Shown here piece after piece: positions 27,746 through 36,446 of a DNA stretch of 64,000 nt. The stretch covers positions 50,089 through 114,088 of the forward strand of contig JAZRMW010000034.1 of the NCBI GenBank assembly GCA_045647865.1. Direction: 5' to 3'. The DNA comes from Phocaeicola_A sp045647865 (GTDB taxonomy: Bacteria > Bacteroidota > Bacteroidia > Bacteroidales > Bacteroidaceae). Within the stretch, counting starts at the first letter, position 1. Every line of letters begins with the position of its first letter. Below the pieces are notes generated by a model. That model was not told where the DNA came from, did not search any database, and saw nothing but the letters and a program-made list of their open reading frames with translations. A program made the translations under genes and the position numbers.

Positions 27746-29089
27746 ATGAACCGGGATACTATAGACTTTGAAAACGGACGGGTGGGCACACTGTTCCGCC
27801 GAATACTGATTCCGACATTGTTAGGGTCGTTGGCCATATCGGCTGTGACGGCTATTGATGGCATCTTTATCGGCCACGGAGTTGGAGCCGATGGAGTGGC
27901 GGCCGTAAATATTGTGGTGCCAATCTACCAGATCATGTCGGGTCTGGGGCTGATGGTGGGTGCAGGTTGTTCCGTGGTGAGCAGCATTCATGTAGGACGG
28001 CGCAAGGTGCGGGCTGCACGGATGAATGTGACGCAAGCCTTGGTGGGAACCTCGCTGTTATGCGCCCTTCTCTGTCTGCTTATTTGGCTATGGCCATCGG
28101 AAACGGCCCGTTTGCTCGGTTCGTCGGAAAGTCTGTTGCCACAAGTACGCGACTATCTGATATGGATTGTCCCCTGCTTTGTTTTCGAGATGTGGAGCCT
28201 TATCGGCCTCTTCATCATCCGTTTGGACGGAGCACCCAAAGTGGCCATGTGGTGCAATGTGATTTCTTGTGTATTGAATGCCGTACTTGATTGGATTTTC
28301 ATTTTTCCACTCGGCATGGGTGTGAAGGGTGCAGCCATCGCTACGGGTATCAGCATAGCAGTGGGAGGCATCATGGCCCTTGGATATCTGTTGTTCTTTG
28401 CTCATAGCCTGTATCCTGCGCGGGTGAAGTGGAGTCACAAGAGCCTGCGGTTGAGTCTGCGCAACATCGGTTACCAGTGCCGCATCGGTTCGGCCTCCTT
28501 GTTGGGTGAGATGACATTGGCTGTACTCACTTTTGCAGGAAACCTCACCTTTATGCACTATCTGGGTGACGAGGGCGTGGGAGCCTTTGGCATTGCCTGT
28601 TACTATTCTCCCTTCTTTTTCATGATAGGAAATGCTATCGCCCAGTCGGCCCAACCCATCATCAGCTACGACTTCGGCACCGGCCGCCATCACCGCATTC
28701 ATCAGGCTCTGCGCCTCATGCTCTGCACCTCGGCAACTTTCGCCGTGGTGGTTACGCTCGGTTTTGTATTCTTCCCTAGTCTGCTCACGGCACTGTTCGT
28801 TGATCCGCAAAGTTTGGCGGGACAATTGTCCATCGAGGGATTTCCCTATTTTGCCGTCGGCATCCTGTTCTACATCCTCAACATTGCTCTGACGGGATAC
28901 TACCAGAGTCTGGAGAATATGCGCCGCGCCACGCTCATTGTCCTGCTCCGTACGGCACTTCTTGTCCCCTCATTCCTGCTGCTCCCCTTGTGGTTAGGAA
29001 CACCCGGAATCTGGTTGGCCATGCCTGTGGCAGAGATGCTGACACTGGGAGTGATACAGATTTTACGACAAAGTAAACGAATGAAATGA
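27746..29089 (+). CDS. MATE-family multidrug/sodium antiporter
   Basis: A 447-aa inner-membrane protein with about 12 hydrophobic segments and the two-fold repeat of MATE exporters. The N-terminal region 'GRVGTLFRRILIPTLLGSLA...AVTAIDGIFIGHGVGADGVAAVN' is characteristic of the DinF/NorM-like group. It likely exports cationic compounds using an ion gradient; the substrate cannot be read from sequence. It stands alone with its own promoter, and a composite repeat begins 8 bp after its stop. Confidence 0.9.
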   Translation: MNRDTIDFENGRVGTLFRRILIPTLLGSLAISAVTAIDGIFIGHGVGADGVAAVNIVVPIYQIMSGLGLMVGAGCSVVSSIHVGRRKVRAARMNVTQALVGTSLLCALLCLLIWLWPSETARLLGSSESLLPQVRDYLIWIVPCFVFEMWSLIGLFIIRLDGAPKVAMWCNVISCVLNAVLDWIFIFPLGMGVKGAAIATGISIAVGGIMALGYLLFFAHSLYPARVKWSHKSLRLSLRNIGYQCRIGSASLLGEMTLAVLTFAGNLTFMHYLGDEGVGAFGIACYYSPFFFMIGNAIAQSAQPIISYDFGTGRHHRIHQALRLMLCTSATFAVVVTLGFVFFPSLLTALFVDPQSLAGQLSIEGFPYFAVGILFYILNIALTGYYQSLENMRRATLIVLLRTALLVPSFLLLPLWLGTPGIWLAMPVAEMLTLGVIQILRQSKRMK

Positions 29090-29096
29090 GGATTAC

Positions 29097-29570
29097 TTGG
29101 TTCAAGGTTTAAGGTTCAACGCTCATTACTTATAATCGTCTCACACAGAATCTTTTTTAAGTCTCACACAGAAAACACAGAACACACAGAAAGGCAAGTG
29201 CTTCGCCCTTGCTACCATGCGGCACGTCATCAGCCGGATGGCAACGCAAGCTCTGCGCCGCGTAAAAATTCTGTGTATTCTGTGTATTCTGTGTGCGAAA
29301 AAAAACTATTCAGCGAGCAGACTATTTTCTCACAGCAATCAATTAAGTCTCACACAGAATCCACAGAATTCACAGAACGCAAGTGCTCCGCCCTTGCTGC
29401 CCTTCGGCACGTTATCACCCGGATGGCAACGCAAGCTTTGCGCGCGTAATATTCTGTGTTTTCTGTGCTTTCTGTGTGAGAAAATACTCATCACTCGTAG
29501 CTCGTAACTCCTGAACTCCTTTGATTTAAGGCTTAAGGTTCAAAGTTTAAAGTTTAAGACACAGAAGCTA
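29097..29570 (+). repeat. Composite palindromic intergenic element B (two cassettes)
   Basis: The order is: heptamers (GGTTCAAGGTTTAAGGTTCA); ACGCTCATTACTTATAATCG; TCTCACACAGAATCTTTTTT with AAG; cassette 29162-29298; linker CTATTCAGCGAGCAGACTAT; cassette 29348-29481; ACTCATCACTCGTAGCTCGT with AACTCCTGAACTCCT; heptamers (29523-29560). It begins 8 bp after the MATE stop codon. Nothing gene-like is seen in the following 29571-29730, which is AT-rich. Confidence 0.88.
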
Positions 29571-29732
29571 AAAATCCCTTAAACGTTTTTGATATGTAAA
29601 CAAATTGTGCTATTTTTTGTAACCATATTATGAATAGCTATGCTCTCTATCTTCGGTGAATATGATATTTTCGATGCACTTCTGCAAAAAAAAACATCCA
29701 CTTCGCTAAAAAATCTAAAAGTGACGCAATCG

Positions 29733-29764
29733 TTTGGAAAAATGGATAACACTTCCTATCTTTG
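29733..29764 (+). promoter_or_regulatory. Promoter of the ferritin gene
   Basis: TTTG at 29733-29736 and TATCTTTG at 29757-29764 are separated by 20 bases, an exact match to the Bacteroides vegetative promoter. The ribosome-binding region AGAAGGA precedes the start codon at 29813. Confidence 0.85.
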
Positions 29765-29812
29765 CACACAAGATGGAATGAACCATCAACAATCAATTAA
29801 AATTAGAAGGAT

Positions 29813-30337
29813 ATGATAAGCAAGAAATTACATGATGCGATTAACGCACAAATCAATGCCGAACTGTGGTCGGCTTACCTTTATCTGGCTATGTCAATGG
29901 ACGCCGAGACCAAAGGATATAAAGGAGTAGCAAACTGGTTCTATGTTCAGTTTAAAGAAGAGCAGGATCATGCCCGCATCTTCATGAACTACCTGAACAG
30001 TGTGGATGCCAAGGTGACACTGTTGCCCATCGATGAGGTTCCCGCTACGTGGGACAGCGTTTTGGCCATGTTCAAGCAGACACTGGAGCACGAGAAGAAG
30101 GTGACTTCCCTCATTAACAACTTGGCAGCCATTGCCAACGAAGACCGTGACTTCGCTTCTATCAACCGCCTCGTATGGTTCATTGACGAGCAGGTGGAAG
30201 AAGAAGAAAACGCTCGCGACATGATTACTGCCGTAGAGGCTGTGGAGGACAATAAGTATGGTATGTACATGTTGGATAAAGAGTTAGCGGCTCGTGTTTA
30301 TTCGACACCTTCACCATTGGCTACTGCAGCTGAATAA
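29813..30337 (+). CDS. ftnA: Ferritin
   Basis: The 174-aa non-haem ferritin oxidises Fe(II) and stores it as a ferric core in a 24-subunit cytoplasmic shell. The ferroxidase ligands are all visible: Glu17 ('NAELWSAYLY'), Glu50 and His53 ('FKEEQDHA'), then a glutamate at 'LEHEKK' and the Gln in 'IDEQVEEE'. Length and helix pattern are typical. A consensus promoter precedes it, a palindromic repeat follows 7 bp after its stop, and a Fur-family regulator lies just beyond, which suggests a metal or redox cluster. Confidence 0.96.
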   Translation: MISKKLHDAINAQINAELWSAYLYLAMSMDAETKGYKGVANWFYVQFKEEQDHARIFMNYLNSVDAKVTLLPIDEVPATWDSVLAMFKQTLEHEKKVTSLINNLAAIANEDRDFASINRLVWFIDEQVEEEENARDMITAVEAVEDNKYGMYMLDKELAARVYSTPSPLATAAE

Positions 30338-30343
30338 TTTTTT

Positions 30344-30447
30344 TTCAGGAGTTCAGGAGTTATAGGAGTTCAGGAGTTCAGACGAATGTCTAACTTGTCA
30401 TGGCATGTCGTATTGTCTGAACTCCTGTAACTTTTGAACTCCTGAAT
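30344..30447. repeat. GGAGTTC-type palindromic repeat 3' of ferritin
   Basis: TTCAGGAGTTCAGGAGTTAT with AGGAGTTCAGGAGTTCAGAC on the left mirrors GTCTGAACTCCTGTAACTTT with TGAACTCCTGAA on the right. It fills almost the whole 123-bp gap between ferritin and the Fur-family gene and probably separates the two transcripts. Confidence 0.8.
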
Positions 30448-30460
30448 TTCTGTCGTTTTC

Positions 30461-30883
30461 ATGTTAGAATCTGAAATCTTCCTTTCCCATAACATCCGTC
30501 CGACGGCGGTGCGCCAATTAGTGTGGCGTGAAATCCAACACATTGACCATGCTTTTTCATTGGCCGATGTAGAGGACTTGCTGCCTACGGTGGACCGTAG
30601 CAGTATTTTCCGTACACTCACTCTTTTTGAAGGACACGACCTTCTTCACGGGTTCGAAGACGGCAGCGGACACCGCAAATACTGCCTCTGTATGGAGCAT
30701 GACGGACACGGCAATCACCATCATTGTCACCATGTGCACGCCTTCTGTACCGTGTGCCACCGTACTTTCTGTCTGAAGTCGGAGCATATACCTCCTGTAC
30801 AACTTCCTGAAGGATTTCAAGTGCAACACATTAACTACATCGTACAAGGCATTTGTGAGGAATGCCAAAAGAAATATTCGTAA
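30461..30883 (+). CDS. Fur-family metal- or peroxide-responsive regulator
   Basis: A 140-aa winged-helix repressor. The N-terminal DNA-binding part includes 'RPTAVRQLVW' and 'DRSSIFRTLTLFEGHDLLH'. The C-terminal part has a histidine cluster 'HHHCHHVHAFC' and two Cys-x-x-Cys pairs ('CTVC' and 'CEEC') that would bind structural zinc. The family includes iron (Fur), zinc (Zur) and peroxide (PerR) sensors; the His-rich loop hints at zinc, while the ferritin neighbour hints at iron or peroxide, so I leave the sub-type open. The HlyIII-type gene starts 7 bp downstream. Confidence 0.85.
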   Translation: MLESEIFLSHNIRPTAVRQLVWREIQHIDHAFSLADVEDLLPTVDRSSIFRTLTLFEGHDLLHGFEDGSGHRKYCLCMEHDGHGNHHHCHHVHAFCTVCHRTFCLKSEHIPPVQLPEGFQVQHINYIVQGICEECQKKYS

Positions 30884-30890
30884 AAATACC

Positions 30891-31541
30891 ATGGCCATCA
30901 AATATACTCGAGGTGAAGAACGTACGAATTACCTTTCCCATGCTGGCGGTATTCTGTTAGGCATTATCATCGGCATCTGTTTCCTGATTTATTGCTATCG
31001 CCACGGCGATGTGTGGATGCAATGGGGTGTGTGGCTCTATTTGGGCGGGATGTTGGGGTCGTACATTGCCTCCACCGCTTATCATGCCTGTCCGGCCACC
31101 AGCCAATGGAAGGAACGCTTGCGCAAATGGGACCATGCAGCCATCTACTGGCATATTGCAGGCAGCTATTCGCCCATCACGTTAGTAGCCATGCGCGAAC
31201 AGGGATATTGGGGATGGACTCTTTTCTCTTTTGTTTGGCTGTGCGCTATTGTCGGTACGATAATGAGTTTCCGTAAGTTAAAGCAACATAGCAACCTTGA
31301 AACCATCTGCTATGTGTTGATGGGTTTGGTGGTACTTGTGGCTTTCAAACCTTTGATGGAGGCTGTCAGCCCCCATGCTGTAGGATGGATTATTGCAGAG
31401 GGGGGATGCTACGTCACAGGAGCTCTGTTTTATTCCTTCAATAAACGGAGATATATGCATTCAGTCTTTCACTTCTTCGTTTTGGCTGGCTCTGTGTGTC
31501 ATATCCTGGCCGTATGGGATATCTTGAAAGATTATATCTAA
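30891..31541 (+). CDS. HlyIII / PAQR-type membrane protein
   Basis: A 216-aa integral membrane protein of the hemolysin III (TrhA/YqfA, PAQR) family with seven hydrophobic segments. The hallmark positions are 'NYLSHAGGILLG', 'STAYHACP' with 'WDHAAIYWHIAGSYSP' and the C-terminal 'MHSVFHFFVLAGSVCH', which supply the conserved histidines. An upstream in-frame start at 30855 would overlap the Fur-family gene; I prefer ATG 30891, which gives the usual N-terminus 'YTRGEERTN' and a 7-bp gap. Physiological role is uncertain (membrane energetics or hydrolase). Confidence 0.88.
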   Translation: MAIKYTRGEERTNYLSHAGGILLGIIIGICFLIYCYRHGDVWMQWGVWLYLGGMLGSYIASTAYHACPATSQWKERLRKWDHAAIYWHIAGSYSPITLVAMREQGYWGWTLFSFVWLCAIVGTIMSFRKLKQHSNLETICYVLMGLVVLVAFKPLMEAVSPHAVGWIIAEGGCYVTGALFYSFNKRRYMHSVFHFFVLAGSVCHILAVWDILKDYI

Positions 31542-31570
31542 AACTATTTGATTCAACTTCTTTCTTCTAT

Positions 31571-31603
31571 TGCTCCGCTCCTTATATCTAATTCACGTTA
31601 TTT
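31571..31603 (+). repeat. Copy 2 of the CTCCGCTCCTTAT intergenic motif
   Basis: TGCTCCGCTCCTTATATCTA followed by ATTCACGTTATTT, located 30 bases after the HlyIII-type gene stop. It matches the copies at 19579 and 44221. Confidence 0.6.
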
Positions 31604-31672
31604 ATTCACATTTATTCTCCTAAACATCTATAAAACTTTGTTTAAAGTAAATATTAGTTGCGAAAAAAGTTG

Positions 31673-31680
31673 TAGTTTTG
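31673..31680 (+). promoter_or_regulatory. -7 promoter element for the TPR/barrel operon
   Basis: TAGTTTTG fits TAnnTTTG, 25 bases before the start codon at 31706. No TTTG -33 box is seen at the usual spacing. Confidence 0.5.
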
Positions 31681-31705
31681 TAGCATTTTATAAAACAAGG
31701 CAAAT

Positions 31706-34700
31706 ATGAACAAACATTTTATTCTATTGGCGGCTTTGCTGGGTGGATTCTCTGTCTCAATAGAAGCACAGCGTCCAGCATTGTTGGCAGATGATTTATA
31801 TATCGAAGGAAAACAGTTGTATCTGCATAATCATTATGCTGCAGCCCTACAGACTTTAGAGAAATTTTTGGAACAACCCGTATCAGATGCAGACTATCAG
31901 GAAATGGTTGCTGAGGCTGAATATATGACTGTATGTGCAACGTATTATTTGAAGCGTGAGAACCGATTGGAACTGATAGACAATTATCTGTCACATTATC
32001 CTCAGACGGTTCATGTCGGACGTTTGAATGCTTTAGCCGGAAATGTTTTGTATGAAAAAGGTGAATATATTCAAGCATTGGAACGGTATAACCGGTGTGA
32101 TCTGGCTAAATTGGGTAAGGAAGAGCAAGGTAAGGCAACGTTGTACAAAGCGCTTTGTTTATTGAAAACAGGAGATGAACAAGAGGCTTATACGTTGTTG
32201 ACTGTAGTGGAATTGTGTAGCCCGGAACATGAGGCGGATGCCCTTTATTACAAAGGTTATATAGATTATAAGCATGGGAATTATGATAAAGCTTTGGCTG
32301 CTATGATTGCGTTGTCAGAAGGTTCGGCTTACGAAAAAGAAGTTCCCTATTACATAGCAGATATCAAGTTGTTGCAAGGAAACTATCAAGAAGCAGCTCA
32401 GATAGCAGATAACTATTTGCGTAAATACCCGAATGAAACTGAACGTATGGAGATGAAACGCATTGCTGGTGAAGCGGCATACGGACAGGGTGACTATATT
32501 CAGGCAGCCACATTGTTAGGAGAATATGTGCGCCGGATGGATAATCCCGGACGTACAGTCCTGTATAAGTTGGGAATGAGCCAGATGCATCAAGGGGTTT
32601 GTTCGCAGGCGGCATTGCATTTGGCACGTTCGGCCAGTAAACGGGATGAGTTGGCACAGAATGCTTATCTCCACAGCGGATTAGCTTATGTACAACTACG
32701 CGATATGGTGAAAGCTCGCATGGCTTTTGAACAGGCTGCATCGATGGATTTTAACCAGGAATTGAAAGAGCAGGCCCTTTATAATTATGCCCTTTGTATT
32801 CATGAAACCGCCTATACAGGATTTGGAGAATCTGTTACTGTATTTGAGCGTTTTCTTAATGATTTTCCCAACTCGCCTTATGCAGACAAAGTGAATGACT
32901 ACTTGGTTGACGTGTATATGAATACTCGCAGTTATAAGACGGCGTTGGCATCTATCGCAAAAATCAAGAAACCCGGTGCGCGTATATTGGAGGCTCGTCA
33001 AAAAATCAATTATAGATTAGGAACAGAAGCATTGGTTGGAGCCAATTATGAAGATGCATTGGGGTATTTCAATCAGTCAATAGAAGACGGCAGATATAAC
33101 AGACAGACTCTTGCTGATGCGTATTTCTGGCGTGGAGAAACCCGTTACCGCCTGGATAATTGGGGTGGGGCAGAAGCTGATTATCTGCAATATCTGGCTA
33201 CTGCACCGACAGATGCCGCACAGCGGGGTATGGCTTATTACAATTTGGGATATACTGCATTCCAACGGAAGAATTATGCCAAAGCACGTGGCTATTTTGA
33301 ACGTTTCTTGAATGAATATCGCAAGGCTGGTACTCCACAGAACATTGCTGATGCATTGAACCGCGTGGCAGACTGCCATTTCTATGCGCGGAATTTCCAA
33401 GCTGCCGTCAAAGCTTATGCTGATGCAGTAGAGACGGATGCGACACAAGGGGATTATGCTTTGTACCAACAAGCTTTCGTTCAGGGATTGCAAAGAAATT
33501 ATGCAGGAAAGGTGGCTTCGCTTAATAAGATGATTTCACAATATCCTCAATCAACTTATGTGGATGATGCGCTTTACGAACGGGGGCGTGCTTATGTACA
33601 GATGGAGAAGAATGGGCAGGCCATTGCTTCATTCAAGGAACTTGTGGCAAAATATCCGGAAAGCACTTTAGCTCGTAAGGCTATGGGAGAAACGGGTATG
33701 CTCTATTATCAAGATGACCGGTATGATGAGGCTATAGCTGCTTACAAACAGGTTATCGAAAAATATCCGGGAAGTGAAGAAGCCCAAATGGCCGGCAGGG
33801 ATTTGAAGAACATCTATATCGACCGTAATCAGGTGGATGAATATGTCGCTTATGCGGAAACACAGAAGGGCTCTATCCGGGTAAATACCAATGAACGCGA
33901 TTCTATCACGTATCTTGCTGCCGAGAAAGCTTATATGCGCGGTGATATGCAAGAGGCTGAAAAGAGTATGAATGCTTATCTACAAGGTTTCCCTGAGGGT
34001 GCATATCGCCTGGAAGCCCATTATTATCTTGGAGTAGCAGCGTATGAAAAGAAAGATGCAACAACAGCACTTGGGCATTTGGATAAAGTGTTGGAATATC
34101 CGGCCGGCAGATTCTCGGAGGAGGCTATGACTATGGCATCAGGTTTGGCTTATGAGACCAAGGATTATGCTCGTGCACTCTCTTTGTACAAACAGTTGCG
34201 TGGAAAAACCACTTCTGCTGAGCGTATCTTGATGGCGCGTACAGGTATCTTGCGTTCGGCAAACGGATTGCAGGACAACAATGAAGTGATTGCTGCAGCC
34301 AATGAATTGTTGGCAGATAGTAAGACGGCTCCGGAATTGGCTCTTGAAGCGCGCTATTGCCGTAGCAAGGCTGCTGCCAAATCGGGTAATCGTAAAATGG
34401 CTGCTGATGATTTGGAAATATTGGCTAAAGATACCCGTTCGGTTTATGGGGCCGAGGCCAAATTCCGACTGGCGGAAATGTATTATGCAGAAGAGAAATA
34501 TGGTGAAGCAGAAGTGGAACTGCTTGAATATATTGAGATGAGTACACCGCATACGTATTGGTTGGCGCGTGCTTTTGTGTTGTTGGCTGATGTATATATG
34601 CAGACAAACCGTGAAATTGAGGCTAAGCAGTATTTGTTGTCGCTTCAACAGAATTATACTGAAGATGATGATATCGCTATCATGATACAGGAAAGACTGT

Positions 34701-34717
34701 CAAAGATAGAAGGTTGA
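31706..34717 (+). CDS. Large periplasmic tetratricopeptide-repeat protein
   Basis: A 1003-aa protein with a cleavable signal peptide (residues 1-21, ending 'SIEAQ') and tetratricopeptide repeats along nearly its whole length. Clear examples are 'YNLGYTAFQRKNYAKARGYFERFL', 'DEAIAAYKQVIEKYPGS' and 'YYLGVAAYEKKDATTALGHLDKVL'. Such solenoids act as protein-binding scaffolds. The start of each unit often reads like CpoB/YbgF-type envelope TPR proteins. It is followed after 44 bp by an outer-membrane barrel gene, so the two probably form an envelope complex; the cargo is unknown. Confidence 0.85.
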   Translation: MNKHFILLAALLGGFSVSIEAQRPALLADDLYIEGKQLYLHNHYAAALQTLEKFLEQPVSDADYQEMVAEAEYMTVCATYYLKRENRLELIDNYLSHYPQTVHVGRLNALAGNVLYEKGEYIQALERYNRCDLAKLGKEEQGKATLYKALCLLKTGDEQEAYTLLTVVELCSPEHEADALYYKGYIDYKHGNYDKALAAMIALSEGSAYEKEVPYYIADIKLLQGNYQEAAQIADNYLRKYPNETERMEMKRIAGEAAYGQGDYIQAATLLGEYVRRMDNPGRTVLYKLGMSQMHQGVCSQAALHLARSASKRDELAQNAYLHSGLAYVQLRDMVKARMAFEQAASMDFNQELKEQALYNYALCIHETAYTGFGESVTVFERFLNDFPNSPYADKVNDYLVDVYMNTRSYKTALASIAKIKKPGARILEARQKINYRLGTEALVGANYEDALGYFNQSIEDGRYNRQTLADAYFWRGETRYRLDNWGGAEADYLQYLATAPTDAAQRGMAYYNLGYTAFQRKNYAKARGYFERFLNEYRKAGTPQNIADALNRVADCHFYARNFQAAVKAYADAVETDATQGDYALYQQAFVQGLQRNYAGKVASLNKMISQYPQSTYVDDALYERGRAYVQMEKNGQAIASFKELVAKYPESTLARKAMGETGMLYYQDDRYDEAIAAYKQVIEKYPGSEEAQMAGRDLKNIYIDRNQVDEYVAYAETQKGSIRVNTNERDSITYLAAEKAYMRGDMQEAEKSMNAYLQGFPEGAYRLEAHYYLGVAAYEKKDATTALGHLDKVLEYPAGRFSEEAMTMASGLAYETKDYARALSLYKQLRGKTTSAERILMARTGILRSANGLQDNNEVIAAANELLADSKTAPELALEARYCRSKAAAKSGNRKMAADDLEILAKDTRSVYGAEAKFRLAEMYYAEEKYGEAEVELLEYIEMSTPHTYWLARAFVLLADVYMQTNREIEAKQYLLSLQQNYTEDDDIAIMIQERLSKIEG

Positions 34718-34761
34718 GATACAAGAATTTTACATTGAAACATTGAAATTATAGGAGAGAT

Positions 34762-36444
34762 ATGAAAATACGATATATTCTGTTGGTGACCCTCATGGGA
34801 GCTGGCGCTTTAAAGATGCAGGCACAATTGGATCGCACAGTGGTGGTGGAGAATTTATATAATCCTGACATCATGAATGCTAACAAGATTAATGTGTTGC
34901 CGACTCAAGAAGAACCTCAGGTGAACAAGGCTCAGATAGAGTATGCTTCCAAGTTTCAACCGGTGGATAAGTTTGATTTTGCTCCAATCGCAAGTTGGGG
35001 TTCTGTTCCTGAACAGCCGGATGCTAAACGGGGTTACTTGCGTGCCGGATACGGAACAGGTGGTAATGTGGATGTACGTGCCAACTATCTGTTTGATTGG
35101 GGAACGGATGATCAGTTGAATGCTTCCTTCAGCCTTCGGGGAATGAATGGTACGATTGATTTGCCGGATGGGGCTTCCATTAAAGAATGGGATGCACGTG
35201 CTTATCGTACCCGTGGGAATATAGATTGGGTTCATCGATTTGATAACTTGATTCTGGATGTGGTGGCAGAAGGTGAATCACAGGTATTCAACTACATCAA
35301 ATATGCGGCAGAAGGTGGCAACCATCAGCATAATACCTTGGGACGTGTACAGGCAAATATCCGTAGTAACAATCCCGATGCCCGTATCCGCTTTGTCGCA
35401 GGTACAGGATTGCTATATGGCTCACAGAAATATTCTTATGGATATTGGAAAACGAATAACAGCCGGTATGCAGAGACCATTATACGTTCACACGGTTTGG
35501 TTACAGGTGATGTCAATGAGAACAGTAAAATCAACATTGCCGCACAGATGGACAATGTCTTTATCTCTTCGGATGAGGGAGGTAGGGATGCCCGTTACAC
35601 TTCTCTTCAGTTGAATCCTTATTTACTTACCCAAGGAGGAAATTGGAATGCACGTATCGGTGCTCATGTTGACCCGCTGTTTGGAGGTGGTCATGTTACA
35701 TGCAAATTTGCTCCAGACCTTTATGGCGAATACATGTTGACAAAGGATTATAGGGTTTATGCACAGATTGATGGCGGTCGGCTGATTAATGATTTTCGCA
35801 GCGTCAACCAATTGAATCCTTATATGACTCCCTATCGCTACAAATTCAATAATTATCCCAGTATCCCCCATTATTATGCAAGGAAGGATACCTACATCCC
35901 TATCAACGGACAATTGGGATTTAAAGCACATCCGGTTAGGGATTTGGACATGAGGGTATATGGAGGATACAGGAAAAGTGATAATGAAATGTTCAGTAGT
36001 AGGTATCTGATGGATGGAGTTTCTCATGCAATTCTTATGCAGGATGATGCGACAGCCGTTTATGCAGGAGTCACTGCTCTATACACATGGAAAAAGGTCT
36101 TTACGACACAAGCAGATGTTGAATGGAGTAAATGGGATAGCGATATTTTTGACAAATATGTGACTTTGCATCCCGAAATGTCCTTGCATTGGAGTGCTAA
36201 CATACGCCCTATTGATGAACTGCGTGTTGGGGTGGATTATCGCTATGAACGACGCTGCAAAGGTCTGAATGGTGAACGTCCTGATGCTATGAGCAACTTA
36301 GGAATTACTGCAAGTTATCAAATTTATCCTTGGCTGACGGCTTATGTACAAGGAGATAACTTGCTTAACCAAAAATACGATCAATACGTATTGTATCCGG
36401 CGCAAGGTATTAACGCTCTTGTTGGGGTAGCGATGGAGTTTTGA
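34762..36444 (+). CDS. Outer-membrane beta-barrel protein without a TonB plug domain
   Basis: A 560-aa protein with a signal peptide (ending 'ALKMQAQ') and alternating aromatic/hydrophobic strands from about residue 90 to the end. The last residues ('ALVGVAMEF', terminal Phe) are a typical outer-membrane insertion signal, and 'NLLNQKYDQYVLYPAQG' resembles the C-terminus of TonB-dependent receptors. No plug domain or TonB box is visible, and the length is too short for a full receptor (700+ aa). The N-terminal ~70 residues ('DRTVVVENLYNPDIM', proline-rich) would be periplasmic. It probably works with the upstream TPR protein. Confidence 0.75.
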   Translation: MKIRYILLVTLMGAGALKMQAQLDRTVVVENLYNPDIMNANKINVLPTQEEPQVNKAQIEYASKFQPVDKFDFAPIASWGSVPEQPDAKRGYLRAGYGTGGNVDVRANYLFDWGTDDQLNASFSLRGMNGTIDLPDGASIKEWDARAYRTRGNIDWVHRFDNLILDVVAEGESQVFNYIKYAAEGGNHQHNTLGRVQANIRSNNPDARIRFVAGTGLLYGSQKYSYGYWKTNNSRYAETIIRSHGLVTGDVNENSKINIAAQMDNVFISSDEGGRDARYTSLQLNPYLLTQGGNWNARIGAHVDPLFGGGHVTCKFAPDLYGEYMLTKDYRVYAQIDGGRLINDFRSVNQLNPYMTPYRYKFNNYPSIPHYYARKDTYIPINGQLGFKAHPVRDLDMRVYGGYRKSDNEMFSSRYLMDGVSHAILMQDDATAVYAGVTALYTWKKVFTTQADVEWSKWDSDIFDKYVTLHPEMSLHWSANIRPIDELRVGVDYRYERRCKGLNGERPDAMSNLGITASYQIYPWLTAYVQGDNLLNQKYDQYVLYPAQGINALVGVAMEF

Positions 36445-36446
36445 GA

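Noticed and set aside
29217..29507. Open frames inside the cassette repeats, with products rich in 'LCFLCFLCEK'
   Set aside because: The residues come from translating the TTCTGTGTT-type units. Frames break differently in each copy, and similar frames appear on both strands because the repeat is palindromic.
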